Notes: generated by a model not told the origin, from the sequence alone. DNA of 64,000 nucleotides from an uncultured Nocardioides sp. (GCF_947489365.1 NZ_CANLDB010000004.1:310001-374000); one strand, 5' to 3'. Shown: positions 32,947 to 41,616, counted from the stretch's first letter. Made by a program: numbers and translations.

Positions 32947-32952
32947 TAGGCT
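32947..32952 (+). promoter_or_regulatory. Probable -10 element of the 32960 gene (leaderless type)
   Basis: TAGGCT ends 7 nt before the GTG at 32960; divergent from the uvrB element. Confidence 0.5.
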
Positions 32953-32959
32953 CACGGCC

Positions 32960-33772
32960 GTGCCGGACCCGTCAGGACCCCTCGTGCCCGACCACGTGCT
33001 CGATCTCTTCGTCGCCCCGGCCGTCGACCGCCCGCTGGCGGGCAGCCGCAGCGTCGTCGCCGGGGACCTAGTGCTCTCCCCCGGCCACGACCCGCGGGTC
33101 GACGACCTGCTGTCGCCGATGCTGGCCCGGTTGGCGGTCACGCTCGACGAGCGGCCCGGTCGCGTGCCGGGCGCGCTGCGGCTCGCGGTGCCCGTGCCCG
33201 CCCGGGACGGTTCGTGGGTCGTCGACGGGTGGGCGGCGACGCGGTGGGAGCCCGGGACCCGGGAGTGCGAGGACCCGGGCGTCACCCTGGCGGCGGGTCG
33301 GCTGCTCCACGCGGAGCTGGCGGTCGCGGTGCCGCGACCCCCCGAGGCCCTGGCCCGGCGGACCGACGCGTGGGCGCGGGCCGAGCGGCTGGCGTTCGGC
33401 CCGGTCGCCGACCTCGTGGCCGCGGCGGAGGGGCGGGGCCCCGCGGTCGCCGGGCTCGTCGGTCGGCTGGGCCCCTGGCTCCCGGAGCCGACCGGTCTCG
33501 GCCCGAGCCAGCTCGTGCACGCCGCCCTGGCGGGCAACGTCCTCCTGGACCCCGGCGGGTCGCCGGTCGTCGTCGACGTCACGCCCGCCTGGCGACCCGT
33601 GCGGTGGGCCGAGGCGGTCTGCGCGCTCGGGGCGCCGACGCGGCTCGTGGAGGGGCCGACGCGTGTCGAACGGGAGGCGCTGGCCCGCGCCGCGGCGTAC
33701 CGGCTGCTCGGTGAGGAGCGGCCGGACGCCGCGGCGTACGCCTCAGCGCTCGAGGCGCTCGGCCTCCCGTAG
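32960..33772 (+). CDS. TIGR02569-like (aminoglycoside phosphotransferase-fold) protein
   Basis: 270-aa protein resembling the actinobacterial TIGR02569 family, a kinase-like fold without assigned substrate. The N-terminus lacks a canonical glycine loop. The middle has [12 protein letters not shown], the catalytic-loop-like [16 protein letters not shown] (usual HxDLxxxN becomes HAALAGN) and [19 protein letters not shown] (DxxP in place of DFG). Loss of the catalytic Asp suggests it is not a phosphotransferase. The GTG at 32960 is supported by the -10 element; the 3' end overlaps the convergent carboxypeptidase gene by 30 bp. Confidence 0.72.
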   Translation: MPDPSGPLVPDHVLDLFVAPAVDRPLAGSRSVVAGDLVLSPGHDPRVDDLLSPMLARLAVTLDERPGRVPGALRLAVPVPARDGSWVVDGWAATRWEPGTRECEDPGVTLAAGRLLHAELAVAVPRPPEALARRTDAWARAERLAFGPVADLVAAAEGRGPAVAGLVGRLGPWLPEPTGLGPSQLVHAALAGNVLLDPGGSPVVVDVTPAWRPVRWAEAVCALGAPTRLVEGPTRVEREALARAAAYRLLGEERPDAAAYASALEALGLP

Positions 33773-35095
33773 CACCTGGGCGTCCTCGTCCTCGCCGGAC
33801 CCGATGTTGGGGCCGCGCGGCGGGATGGCGTCGTAGTCCGCCGGGTCGAGGCGGTTCACCTGGCCCGAGGCGATCGACGACAGCATGCCGTCGAGGCCGA
33901 TGTAGACCGAGCGCGTCAGCACGGCGCGGTAGCGCTGGCCCAGCGTCTGGGTCTGCCCGCGGACCTCGAACAGGACGGCGCCGCTGCCGTTGAGGGCGAA
34001 GGAGCCGAGCGCCGTCCCGGGCAGGTCGATGCCCTGCGGGTAGAGCGTGACGTTCCCGAACAGCGGGCGGTCGGCCGCGGCGGCCTGCAGCGAGCGGTTG
34101 ACCGCGACGTTCAGCTTCTTGGAGTAGTCGAGGTCGTAGTCCTCGGCGTACTCGGCGTACTCCGGCTTGGTGGCCGGGTCGGCGACGAACTGGCCGGAGA
34201 TGGAGAGCGTCACGTACTCGTCGGGGTCGTCCGGCATCACGTAGCAGGCGCCCTGGTGGTGCAGGTCGACGTACGTGTCGACCTCACCGAACTCGTCGGT
34301 CAGGCCGCGGTAGACGTCGCGCACCGTGCGGGCCTCGGGCGTGATGTACCAGCCGGTCTGGGACGAGTCGCCCGGGAAGTCCTCGGCGCGGGGGCGGTAG
34401 TCGAGGTCGGGGTTGAAGTCGCGGTTGGTGTCGAAGCCCGGCCGCTGGCTGTAGTCGTCGCCCTGGATGTCGGGGTCGTCGTAGTAGTTCCACGCCGGGT
34501 CGGCGCCGCGCAGCTGCGGGAAGCGGGCCCGGACCTCGCGCCAGCTCTGGTCGTTGCCGCGACGGTCGAGCTCCGCGCCGTCCGGGTTCATCTTGGGGAT
34601 GGCGACGATCGTCAGCTCGTCGCGCCAGCGCTCGGCCTTGCGGGACTCACTCGTGCCGACCCAGTCCAACAGGTCGAGGATCGCGTCGGTGCCGGTCTTC
34701 TCGTTGCCGTGGATCTCGCTGACGAGCATCACGACCTCGTCCCCGGTGCCGACGCGGGCGGACCAGATCTCGCGCCCGCGGTTGCTGCGGCCGATCTCGT
34801 CGACCTCGACACGGCCGTCGCTGACCCGGGCGATGCGGGCCAGCTCGACGCCGAGCTCGCGGTGGTCGGTGAACTGGTTGACCGGCAGGTCGCGGGGTTC
34901 CTCGCTGCACGACGCCCGCGCGCGGACGAACGCACGGTCGCCCGGCTGCGCCTCGTCGTACGCGCGGGAGGAGGACGGGGGCTCCGCGCCGCCGGAGCCG
35001 GGGGCGCCGACGGCGGAGGTCCCGCCGGCGAGGAGGGCGAGGGACGCGAGCCCGAGGACGGGCGCGAGGGCGCGTGAGCGCAGGACAGCAGACAC
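33743..35095 (-). CDS. Secreted zinc carboxypeptidase, M14 family
   Basis: 450-aa exported metallocarboxypeptidase. A signal peptide ([25 protein letters not shown]) is followed by a short pro-region and the M14 domain: zinc ligands His and Glu in [14 protein letters not shown], the substrate Arg region [14 protein letters not shown], the third ligand in [11 protein letters not shown] and the catalytic Glu in [10 protein letters not shown]. The GTG at 35095 has GGGAGA about 5 nt upstream. It probably trims peptides or cell-wall material outside the cell. Confidence 0.92.
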   Translation of the reverse strand: MSAVLRSRALAPVLGLASLALLAGGTSAVGAPGSGGAEPPSSSRAYDEAQPGDRAFVRARASCSEEPRDLPVNQFTDHRELGVELARIARVSDGRVEVDEIGRSNRGREIWSARVGTGDEVVMLVSEIHGNEKTGTDAILDLLDWVGTSESRKAERWRDELTIVAIPKMNPDGAELDRRGNDQSWREVRARFPQLRGADPAWNYYDDPDIQGDDYSQRPGFDTNRDFNPDLDYRPRAEDFPGDSSQTGWYITPEARTVRDVYRGLTDEFGEVDTYVDLHHQGACYVMPDDPDEYVTLSISGQFVADPATKPEYAEYAEDYDLDYSKKLNVAVNRSLQAAAADRPLFGNVTLYPQGIDLPGTALGSFALNGSGAVLFEVRGQTQTLGQRYRAVLTRSVYIGLDGMLSSIASGQVNRLDPADYDAIPPRGPNIGSGEDEDAQVLREAERLER

Positions 35096-35170
35096 AGGTT
35101 CTCCCGAGAGTTGTGAGGTTGCTGGGCTGTTGCTATCAGGAGTCGGCCCCGCGCGCCAGGGTCCTGCTTA

Positions 35171-35176
35171 TAGGTT
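35171..35176 (+). promoter_or_regulatory. Probable -10 element of the phospholipase D-type gene (leaderless type)
   Basis: TAGGTT (within TATAGGTT) ends 6 nt before the GTG at 35183. Confidence 0.5.
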
Positions 35177-35182
35177 GACGCC

Positions 35183-36445
35183 GTGCCCCGCCGACGTCCG
35201 ACCGCCGCCGAGACGTGGCTGGTGGTGCTGCGACGGGTGCTGATGGGGCTTGTCGGCGTCCAGCTCCTGACGGCCCTGGGCCTCACCCTCACCGACTCGT
35301 ACCGTCGCCGCGGCCGCAAGCCGAAGCCGTTCCCGGTCACGCCGCCGCGGTCCGTCCCCGTCGGCGGAGGCGAGGTGACGACGTACACGTACGGGCGCGA
35401 CCTGTACGCCGACATGCTGGCCGCGATCGAGGGCGCGCAACGACAGGTGCTGCTCGAGACCTACATCTGGAAGGGCGACGAGGTCGGCGAGCGGTTCAAG
35501 ACCGCCGTGATCGACGCCGCCCGGCGGGGCGTCGAGGTGCACTGCATCTACGACGGGTTCGCCAACCTGGTCGTCTCGCCTCGCTTCAAGCGGTTCCCGG
35601 AGCCGGTGAAGGTGCTGCGCTACCCGGTGTGGACCGCCGGCATCCGGATCTTCGACATGCGCCGCTACGGCCGGGACCACCGCAAGATCCTCGTCGTCGA
35701 CGACGAGGTCGGCTTCGTCGGCGGTTACAACATCGGCTCGGCGTACGAGACGGAGTGGCGCGACACCCACGTCCGCATCACGGGGCCCGGGGTCTGGGAC
35801 CTCAAGCGCGCCTTCGCCGACTTCTGGAACCTGAACCGTCGGCGGCTGATCCTCACCTCCGAGCGGCCGCTCCTGCTCGAGACGCCGTCGCGGTGGGAGC
35901 CGGCGATCCGGTTCCAGCGCAACGTGCCGCGCCAGCTCGTCTTCCCGATCCGGGCGATGTACCTGGAGGCCATCGCGAAGGCCTCCACCAACATCTGGAT
36001 GACCCACGCCTACTTCATCCCCGACCAGGACTTCGTGGACGCGCTGCGCGTCGCCGCCATGCGGGGCGTCGACGTCCGGCTGCTGCTGCCCATGACGTCG
36101 AACCACGTGGTGGCGGACTGGATCAGCCGCGGGTACTTCGAGCAGCTGCTCGTCGCCGGGGTGCGGATCTTCCGCTTCGCCGGCGCGATGGTCCACGCCA
36201 AGACGTCCACGATCGACGGCAGCTGGTCCACCGTCGGGACGGCGAACGTCGACCGGCTCAGCCTGCAGGGCAACTACGAGATCAACGTCGAGATCATCGA
36301 CCCCGCGATGGCCACGAAGCTCGAGGAGATCTTCACGACCGACCTCACCAACGCCGTCGAGCTGTCGCTCGAGGACTGGGAGGCCCGGTCGTTCCAGCGC
36401 CGGTTCGCCGAGGGGATCCTGGCGCCGCTGCGCCCGCTGCTCTAG
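35183..36445 (+). CDS. Phospholipase D-family protein, cardiolipin synthase-like
   Basis: 420-aa protein with one N-terminal membrane segment (VLMGLVGVQLLTALGLTL) and two PLD domains. The two HKD motifs are DHRKILVVDD and VHAKTSTIDG, both complete. The arrangement resembles bacterial cardiolipin synthases, which make cardiolipin from phosphatidyl donors at the membrane, though many actinobacteria use a CDP-alcohol enzyme for that job. The start is GTG 35183, with a leaderless-type -10. It converges on the two-domain VOC gene, 13 bp away. Confidence 0.88.
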   Translation: MPRRRPTAAETWLVVLRRVLMGLVGVQLLTALGLTLTDSYRRRGRKPKPFPVTPPRSVPVGGGEVTTYTYGRDLYADMLAAIEGAQRQVLLETYIWKGDEVGERFKTAVIDAARRGVEVHCIYDGFANLVVSPRFKRFPEPVKVLRYPVWTAGIRIFDMRRYGRDHRKILVVDDEVGFVGGYNIGSAYETEWRDTHVRITGPGVWDLKRAFADFWNLNRRRLILTSERPLLLETPSRWEPAIRFQRNVPRQLVFPIRAMYLEAIAKASTNIWMTHAYFIPDQDFVDALRVAAMRGVDVRLLLPMTSNHVVADWISRGYFEQLLVAGVRIFRFAGAMVHAKTSTIDGSWSTVGTANVDRLSLQGNYEINVEIIDPAMATKLEEIFTTDLTNAVELSLEDWEARSFQRRFAEGILAPLRPLL

Positions 36446-36458
36446 TCGTTCCCGCCTC

Positions 36459-37223
36459 TCAGGGCACGGGCGGCGCCGGGTGGATCTCCAGCTCGCGGCC
36501 GTCCGGGTCGGTGACCCGGAGGACCTCGCCCACGCCCTCGGCGTGACCGACCTCGGCCGGGTGGCCCGCGGCCACCAGCCGCGCCGCCACGTCGGCGAGG
36601 GGCTCGGACGTCTCCAGGCCGAGCTCGCACACCGGGGAGTCGTCGGTCGGCCGGTGCAGCCCGACGGCCCCGCCGGGGCCCTCGCAGGCGGCCCACCACT
36701 CGTCCTCGCCGGGCCGCGGCGCGAGGCCGAAGGCGCCGAGCAGGGTGCGGGCGTCGTCCCGGAGCTCGAGGGGCAGGTACCAGACCGGCCGGACGGTCGT
36801 GCGGTCGTCGGGCGACCCGGCGCGCTGGTGGTAGCCGTAGCTCTCGCCGGAGTCGGTGTCGACCTGGATCTCGTGGCCGTCGGGGGCGGGGACGACGAGC
36901 GCCCGGCCCCACGCCTCGTCGTACGGCGTGACGTCGAGGCCGGTCCCGCGCAGGTCGGCGACCAGGGCGTCGAGGCCGGCGGAGACGAAGGACAGGTGGG
37001 TTTCCCCCGCTGCCGCGCCGAGATCGCTGGAGGAGGCGCTGTGCACGGCGACGGCGCCGCGTCCGGCGCTCAGGACGACCCAGCCGCCCCCGTCGGCCTC
37101 GCTCTCGCGGCCGAGGCCGACGACCTCGAGGAAGCGGGCCACCGCCTCCACGTCGTCGGTGAACCGGACGGGCCGGACGAGGTCCCGCACGCGGGTGTCG
37201 CTGCCGCTGGTGACGGTGATCAT
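36459..37223 (-). CDS. Two-domain VOC-family protein
   Basis: 254-aa protein with two glyoxalase/bleomycin-resistance-type domains (about residues 10-125 and 130-250). Repeated elements are [20 protein letters not shown] and [22 protein letters not shown]. Ends of each domain give [11 protein letters not shown] and [12 protein letters not shown], each with the Glu ligand. No substrate can be assigned. The ATG at 37223 follows GGAGGAG and overlaps the stop of the ribbon-helix-helix gene (ATGA), so the two are coupled. Confidence 0.85.
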   Translation of the reverse strand: MITVTSGSDTRVRDLVRPVRFTDDVEAVARFLEVVGLGRESEADGGGWVVLSAGRGAVAVHSASSSDLGAAAGETHLSFVSAGLDALVADLRGTGLDVTPYDEAWGRALVVPAPDGHEIQVDTDSGESYGYHQRAGSPDDRTTVRPVWYLPLELRDDARTLLGAFGLAPRPGEDEWWAACEGPGGAVGLHRPTDDSPVCELGLETSEPLADVAARLVAAGHPAEVGHAEGVGEVLRVTDPDGRELEIHPAPPVP

Positions 37224-37375
37224 CGGTTCTCCTCCAGGTAGGCGGTGAGGGCTCGTTCGACGAGCGCGGACAGGCTGGCGCCCTCGTCCACGGCGCGGTG
37301 CTTCACACGACGGACGAGCTCGGGCGGCAGGTAGACGTTGAACTGGGTCTTGTCCGCGCGACTGGGTGACGGCAC
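37220..37375 (-). CDS. Small ribbon-helix-helix (CopG-like) DNA-binding protein
   Basis: 51-aa protein encoded from GTG 37375. The beta-strand [20 protein letters not shown] and the helix pair [21 protein letters not shown] have the ribbon-helix-helix pattern (strand, then LPPEL helix, then SLSALVE helix). Antitoxins and repressors of this type bind DNA as dimers. TAGCAT (37382-37387) ends 6 nt upstream, giving a leaderless start, and a CTAG-N4-CTAG inverted repeat overlaps it. The downstream partner is a VOC protein rather than a recognisable toxin, so a toxin-antitoxin role is not supported. Confidence 0.8.
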   Translation of the reverse strand: MPSPSRADKTQFNVYLPPELVRRVKHRAVDEGASLSALVERALTAYLEENR

Positions 37376-37381
37376 GCGAGG

Positions 37382-37395
37382 ATGCTAGCAACCTA
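37382..37395 (-). promoter_or_regulatory. Promoter/operator of the ribbon-helix-helix gene
   Basis: On the minus strand CTAG-GTTG-CTAG (37384-37395) overlaps a -10-like TAGCAT (37382-37387), 6 nt before the GTG at 37375. The overlap suggests autoregulation by the encoded repressor-like protein. Confidence 0.5.
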
Positions 37396-37416
37396 GACTA
37401 CTGAGGGGAACCCCTC

Positions 37417-37740
37417 CGAGTCGGCACGTCTGCGCACCTCAGGAGGCTCGAGTCGGCACGTCTGCGCATCCCGCGGAGGCTCCGTCTTCGGCTGAATGAG
37501 TGGTTGGCGACCGGTCGGGGTGGGATTGTCGACGCTCGGGACGTGTCGCACCCGGCCGGACCCTCGGGCCGCGCCGATCGCCACCGAGCACGACGGGCGC
37601 GGGTCCGGTCCCACGGCGTCCGGGTCACCGACTCGACCCCGCACAGCTGTACAGACGTGCCGACTCGACCCCGCACAGCTGCGCAGACGTGCCGACTCGA
37701 CCCCGCACAGCTGCGCAGACGTGCCGACTCGACGCGTGGG
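37417..37740. repeat. Inverted pair of 32-bp repeat arrays
   Basis: The 366-bp gap 37376-37741 has no convincing gene. The left array has two copies of the 20-bp core CGAGTCGGCACGTCTGCGCA (37417-37436, 37449-37468). The right array has three copies of the reverse complement starting at 37631, 37663 and 37695 (counting from ACTCGACCCC) and a partial one at 37727. Units are exactly 32 bp: a conserved core and a 12-bp part that is the same within the right array but differs in the left array. About 160 bp of other sequence separates the arrays, which could pair as a long stem. Confidence 0.85.
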
Positions 37741-37741
37741 C

Positions 37742-38668
37742 CTAGCCGGGCAGGTGTGTCGGCAGGGTGATGCGCGGGCCGCGGCGCGGCCGGGCGAGGT
37801 GTGCGAGCTCGACCAGGCGCTGCACGCGGTGCCGGTGCGGCCGGAAGGGCTCGAGCAGGGACGCCATGTCGGCGTCGTCCCCGACCGTGCCGGTCAGGGC
37901 CCAGGTGACGTTCTTCGCGATGTGGTAGTCGCCGAAGCTGACGGCGTCGGCGTCGCCGAGGGCCCGGAAGCGCACCTCGGCCGACGTCCAGACCCCGACC
38001 CCGGGCACGGTCCGCAACCGCCGGTCGGCCTCGTCGTGGTCGAGGCCGACGATCCGCTCCAGGCTGTCGGCCACGCGCGCAGCGCGGACGGCCGCCTTCG
38101 ACCGCGCCGGGTCGACCCCCATGCGCAGCCACTCCCACGAGGGGATCGCGGCGACCACCGCCGGGGTGGGCGGCACCCAGAGACCGTGCTCCGCACCCGG
38201 CCCGGGGGCACGCTCGCCGAAGCGGCGGGCCAGCATGCGCTGCGCGGCGAAGGCCTGCTTGCCGGTGACCTTCTGCTCCAGGATCGCGGGCAGCAGCGCC
38301 TCGAAGACCAGACCGGTGCGGGTCAGCCGCCAGTGCTCGTGGCGCCGCCACGCCTCGGCCACGACCGGGTGCTCGGGGGCGAAGCCCGACGGGTCGTCCT
38401 CGGCGCCGCACATGGCGGGCAGCTGCCCCAGCGCCCAGTCGGCACCGTCGCCCCAGGCCGCGGCGTGCACCTCACCGAGGGCGTCGCGCGCGCGGACGAC
38501 GAGCGTCGCCGGACCCTCCGGCGTGCGGATGCCGCGCCACACGGTGCCGTCGGGGTCGAGGCGGAAGGCCGCGTCGCTCCCCCGCTTGAGGATCCGCAGG
38601 TTCTGCGCCACGGGGCAGGGCCAGTCGGGCCGCCAGACCCGCCGCAGCCCCCGGTCCGCTCCGCTCAC
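37742..38668 (-). CDS. DNA-3-methyladenine glycosylase II-like (HhH-GPD) protein
   Basis: 308-aa base-excision-repair glycosylase-like protein of the AlkA/HhH-GPD superfamily. The helix-hairpin-helix is LRTVPGVGVWTSAEVRFRAL and the catalytic Asp lies in the following VSFGDYHIAKN. The N-terminal half carries the AlkA-like LLPAILEQKVTGKQAFAAQRML segment. It should remove alkylated bases. The GTG at 38668 is supported by TACCGT (38675-38680) ending 6 nt upstream. The protein lacks an Ada-type domain. Confidence 0.88.
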   Translation of the reverse strand: MSGADRGLRRVWRPDWPCPVAQNLRILKRGSDAAFRLDPDGTVWRGIRTPEGPATLVVRARDALGEVHAAAWGDGADWALGQLPAMCGAEDDPSGFAPEHPVVAEAWRRHEHWRLTRTGLVFEALLPAILEQKVTGKQAFAAQRMLARRFGERAPGPGAEHGLWVPPTPAVVAAIPSWEWLRMGVDPARSKAAVRAARVADSLERIVGLDHDEADRRLRTVPGVGVWTSAEVRFRALGDADAVSFGDYHIAKNVTWALTGTVGDDADMASLLEPFRPHRHRVQRLVELAHLARPRRGPRITLPTHLPG

Positions 38669-38674
38669 CCCGCC

Positions 38675-38680
38675 ACGGTA
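38675..38680 (-). promoter_or_regulatory. Probable -10 element of the glycosylase gene (leaderless type)
   Basis: TACCGT on the minus strand, 6 nt before the GTG at 38668. Confidence 0.45.
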
Positions 38681-38681
38681 G

Positions 38682-40037
38682 TCAGCGGTACGACGAGCGG
38701 CGGGCCTTGCCCGCGTCGTCCCGCAGCGGGTGCGGCACGGCCTCCCACCCTGTGGGCAGGTGCGGTGGGTCGAGACGCGTCGCCGCCCAGGCCCGGACGG
38801 CGTCGAGATCGGGGCACTGCACCACGGCGTGGAGGCCGCCGCCGCGGCCGACCACGACGGCCGATCCGACGTCGGGGTGCTCCAGCAGGGCGGCCTCGAC
38901 GTCCGCCGGGGCGACCCGGTGCCCGTCGACGTCCACGAGGTCGTCCAGCCGGTCGAGCACCCACAGCCAGCCGTCGGCGTCCGTGCGGCCCGCGTCGCCC
39001 AGGCTGTGCCAGCCGTGCCGGTCCTGGGCCGCCGCCCCGACGTAGGTGTAGGTGGGCGCGTCCCGGCGCATCAGGATCTCGCCGACCTCGCCGGGTGCGC
39101 AGTCCCCGCCGTCGGGGCGCACCACCCGGAAGCGCGTGCCGCCGACGCCCCGGCCGACCGAGCCGGGGTGGAGCAGCCAGTCCTCCCCGCCGATCATCGC
39201 GACACCGGCCGACTCGGTCCCGGCGTACACCTCGACGACGCGGGACGGCCCGAGCCAGGCGAGCCAGTCCCGCTTGAGCGGCTCCGGGCACCGCGCGCCC
39301 ACGTGGAGCACGGACTCCAGGGACGACACGTCGGCGGTCGCCCGATCGGGGTGCCGGGCGATCGCCCGCATCGTCGTCGGCGACAGCACCGACCACGTGA
39401 CGCGGTGCCCGGCGACCAGCCGGAGCCACTCCCCGGCGTCGAAGGACGGCATGAGGACGAGCTCGTGCCCGCTGGTGAGGCCGCGCGTGGCGTAGACGAA
39501 CCCGGCGCCGGCGTGCGGGGGCGAGGCGACGAGCTGGACGGCGTCGCGGGGGACGAACGCCGCCACCGGACGGTCGGGATCCACCCGGGCGGGCGCCGCC
39601 GCCCGGACGAGCTTGGGCCGACCGGTGCTGCCCGACGAGGCCGCGACCTTCCAGGACGACGCGGCGCGGTCCGGCAGCGGCGCGCCCGCCCGACCGGGCG
39701 TGAGGTCGAGCGGCCCGTCCTCGACCCGGGCCGGACGGGCGAGGTCCAGCAGCGCCGCCCGCTCGCCGGGCGCGAGCCCGGGCGCCAGCGGGAGCGGCGT
39801 GGCACCCGCCCGCCAGGTCGCCACGGCGGCCAGCACCAGGTCGACCGGGTCCCCGCAGCCCAGCACGACGACGTCGTCGACCCCGAGGCCCTCCGCCACC
39901 CAGCGACGGGCGACGCCGTCCGCGAGGTCCACCAGGGCGCGCCGGGTCACCACCCGGCGCCCGCTGCGCAGCGCCACCCCGTCGGGGTCGCGCTCCGCCA
40001 GGAGCGCCGGCGCCCGCGAGATCGTCACCTCGGCCAC
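38682..40037 (-). CDS. AMP-binding (acyl-CoA synthetase/ligase) protein
   Basis: About 451-aa adenylate-forming enzyme. ATP loop: ASSGSTGRPKLV. Core motif: EVYAGTESAGVAMI. Hinge and C-terminal motifs: SLGDAGRTDADGWLWVLDRLDDLVDVDGHRVAP and the final DDAGKARRSSYR with the catalytic Lys. It is shorter than long-chain acyl-CoA ligases and its substrate is unknown. Start is GTG 40037 or 40028. It is divergent from the Nit1C-like operon and shares its 132-bp promoter region, so it may work with that cluster or be co-regulated. Confidence 0.82.
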   Translation of the reverse strand: MAEVTISRAPALLAERDPDGVALRSGRRVVTRRALVDLADGVARRWVAEGLGVDDVVVLGCGDPVDLVLAAVATWRAGATPLPLAPGLAPGERAALLDLARPARVEDGPLDLTPGRAGAPLPDRAASSWKVAASSGSTGRPKLVRAAAPARVDPDRPVAAFVPRDAVQLVASPPHAGAGFVYATRGLTSGHELVLMPSFDAGEWLRLVAGHRVTWSVLSPTTMRAIARHPDRATADVSSLESVLHVGARCPEPLKRDWLAWLGPSRVVEVYAGTESAGVAMIGGEDWLLHPGSVGRGVGGTRFRVVRPDGGDCAPGEVGEILMRRDAPTYTYVGAAAQDRHGWHSLGDAGRTDADGWLWVLDRLDDLVDVDGHRVAPADVEAALLEHPDVGSAVVVGRGGGLHAVVQCPDLDAVRAWAATRLDPPHLPTGWEAVPHPLRDDAGKARRSSYR

Positions 40038-40086
40038 GCCCCGAGCCAAGCAGGCCCGCGGTGTCCAGGTCCGTCTCCGGGAGCCT

Positions 40087-40146
40087 GTTACACCGATCTC
40101 ACCCAGTGGTTCGACGAACGAGTTCCGGACGAAACCACCCCGAAAC
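40087..40146. promoter_or_regulatory. GlnR-box-like half-sites with 11-bp spacing
   Basis: GTTAC (40087-40091) and CTCAC (40098-40102), then GAAAC (40131-40135) and GAAAC (40142-40146). Each pair is separated by 6 nt and all four lie on an 11-bp grid. The actinobacterial GlnR box is built from gTnAC and GaAAC half-sites with 6-nt spacers. It stands between the AMP-binding gene and the Nit1C-like operon. One of the four half-sites departs from consensus (CTCAC). Confidence 0.45.
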
Positions 40147-40169
40147 AGCCCGAGCCTTGACTGGTCGGC

Positions 40170-41021
40170 ATGACCACACCGGCGCGACGGGCCCTCGCCG
40201 CGCCGTACGACGCGCACCGGCACATCGGCCACCTGCCGGCGTACCCCTTCTACGGCGGACCGCCGATCCGGCCGGACACCACGGCCGTGGCCACCGTCGC
40301 CGACTTCCGGCGCAGCCTCGACGACCAGGGCGTGGAGCGGGCGCTCGTGCTCCCCAACTACGGCGTCCCGGACCCGGACGTCGCGTTCGACCTCAACTCC
40401 CTCGCGCTCGACGCCGCGGCCGCCGACGAGCGGATCTCCTGCGGGCTGTGGGTCTCACCCAAGGCCTCCGACGCCGCCCGCAACGAGAAGGCCCTGGGCC
40501 TGGTCACCGAGACCGGCGTACGGGCGCTGAAGACCAGCTTCCTGCTCGGTGGTGGCGTCGACGACCCGGACTGCGCCGAGCAGCTCGACGCGATCTTCAC
40601 CACGGCGGCTGCCCACGACCTCGTCGTCCACGTGCACACCTCCCCCGGCGCCGCCTCCGACGTCGACCGGATCGGCGAGCTCGTCGAGGCGTACGGCGAC
40701 GCCACCCGCATCCACCTCGTCCACCTCGGTGGTGGCATGAGCGGCCACCTGAAGCTGATCGGCGGGCGGTTCTTCGACTGGGTCGAGGCCGGCAAGCAGG
40801 TCTGGACCGACACCAGCTGGGCCGTCGGCTTCGCCCCCGCCTGGCTGGTCGCCGAGATCGAGCGCCGCGGCGTCGGGCACGACCGCGTGCTGTTCGCCAC
40901 CGACGTCCCCTGGGGCGACTTCGCCGGCGAGCACGCCCGCCTCGCCGCCGCGACCGGCGACGGCGAGCTGGCCCGCGCCTTCTTCCACGACAACTTCGCG
41001 GCCCTCTACGGCACCACCTGA
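40170..41021 (+). CDS. Amidohydrolase-family protein, first gene of the Nit1C-like operon
   Basis: 283-aa TIM-barrel hydrolase of the amidohydrolase_2 group. The metal-binding start is YDAHRHIG (DxHxH type), followed by VVHVHTSPGAASD, IHLVHLGGGMSG and the final Asp in FATDVPWGDF, so the metal site looks complete. Relatives act as decarboxylases or hydrolases; the substrate is unknown. It is not part of the Nit1C core that I know from Pseudomonas or cyanobacteria, so here it is an accessory gene. A 60-bp gap with GAGGAGA precedes the next gene. Confidence 0.85.
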   Translation: MTTPARRALAAPYDAHRHIGHLPAYPFYGGPPIRPDTTAVATVADFRRSLDDQGVERALVLPNYGVPDPDVAFDLNSLALDAAAADERISCGLWVSPKASDAARNEKALGLVTETGVRALKTSFLLGGGVDDPDCAEQLDAIFTTAAAHDLVVHVHTSPGAASDVDRIGELVEAYGDATRIHLVHLGGGMSGHLKLIGGRFFDWVEAGKQVWTDTSWAVGFAPAWLVAEIERRGVGHDRVLFATDVPWGDFAGEHARLAAATGDGELARAFFHDNFAALYGTT

Positions 41022-41081
41022 CCCACCCGCTCCAGCCCGCACGACCCCCCGCCACCCGCACCACCCACCTGAGGAGAGCAG

Positions 41082-41606
41082 ATGTCCGTGTTCGACGACG
41101 AGATCCTGGCCAACATCGAGAAGTCGGTGGCCGAGGTCCCCCACCCCTCGCAGGCGAAGGGCACCAACCTCTACGGCTCGACGAAGATCTTCCCCGACTA
41201 CCAGGCCAGCGAGGGCCAGAGCTACCTCACCCTGGTCCACGGCATCCCGCACGAGTCGTCGGTCAGCTTCGTCGCGATCCTCCAGGCCACCCGGGCGCTG
41301 CGGAAGGGCTTCGACTCCGTCATCTACTTCTACGGTCCCGGCGCCCTGGCCTGCATGGACACCCGCGGGTTCCCTACCACCGGCGACGTCGCGTTCCCCG
41401 GCAACCAGAACATGAACGACTCGCTGAAGACCTTCATCGGCGAGGGCGGCACCGTCTTCTGCTGCCGCTTCGGCATGGCGCTGCACGGCTGCCGCGAGGA
41501 GGACCTCATCGAGGGTGTCGTGCCCTGCCACCCGCTCGACGTGCAGGACTGCGTCATCCACTTCGCCAACAAGGGCGCCATCATCAACTCCGTCTACAAC
41601 CTCTGA
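41082..41606 (+). CDS. nitB: MSMEG_0572/Sll0783 family nitrogen-starvation protein (NitB type)
   Basis: 174-aa protein of the Sll0783/MSMEG_0572 family. In Synechocystis, Sll0783 is induced by nitrogen starvation and needed for polyhydroxybutyrate accumulation; its biochemical role is unknown. The protein has a DsrE-like alternating fold (VSFVAILQATRALRKGFDSVIYFYGPGALACM) and several cysteines (FCCRFGMALHGC, VVPCHPLDVQDCVIHF). The ATG at 41082 follows GAGGAGA. It is the most diagnostic gene for the cluster identity. Confidence 0.9.
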   Translation: MSVFDDEILANIEKSVAEVPHPSQAKGTNLYGSTKIFPDYQASEGQSYLTLVHGIPHESSVSFVAILQATRALRKGFDSVIYFYGPGALACMDTRGFPTTGDVAFPGNQNMNDSLKTFIGEGGTVFCCRFGMALHGCREEDLIEGVVPCHPLDVQDCVIHFANKGAIINSVYNL

Positions 41607-41616
41607 GGTCGTGACC

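Noticed and set aside
30772..33582. 936-residue uvrB frame beginning at 33582
   Set aside because: The first 228 codons overlap the divergent 32960 gene and are Ser/Arg-rich noise; UvrB starts at 32898.
37480..37630. tRNA or structured RNA gene between the repeat arrays
   Set aside because: No T-arm GGTTCGAAT-type sequence or cloverleaf pairing was seen.
37393..37644. 83-residue minus-strand frame in the repeat region
   Set aside because: It reads through the 32-bp repeats without a start signal or family likeness; the repetitive DNA explains it.
37417..37740. CRISPR array
   Set aside because: The 32-bp period has a 12-bp variable part that is identical within the right array, the arrays face each other, and no cas gene is nearby. 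Spacers are too short.
40109..40119. GTTCGACGAAC as a LexA box
   Set aside because: The arms are in the opposite orientation to GAAC-N4-GTTC and the spacing is wrong.
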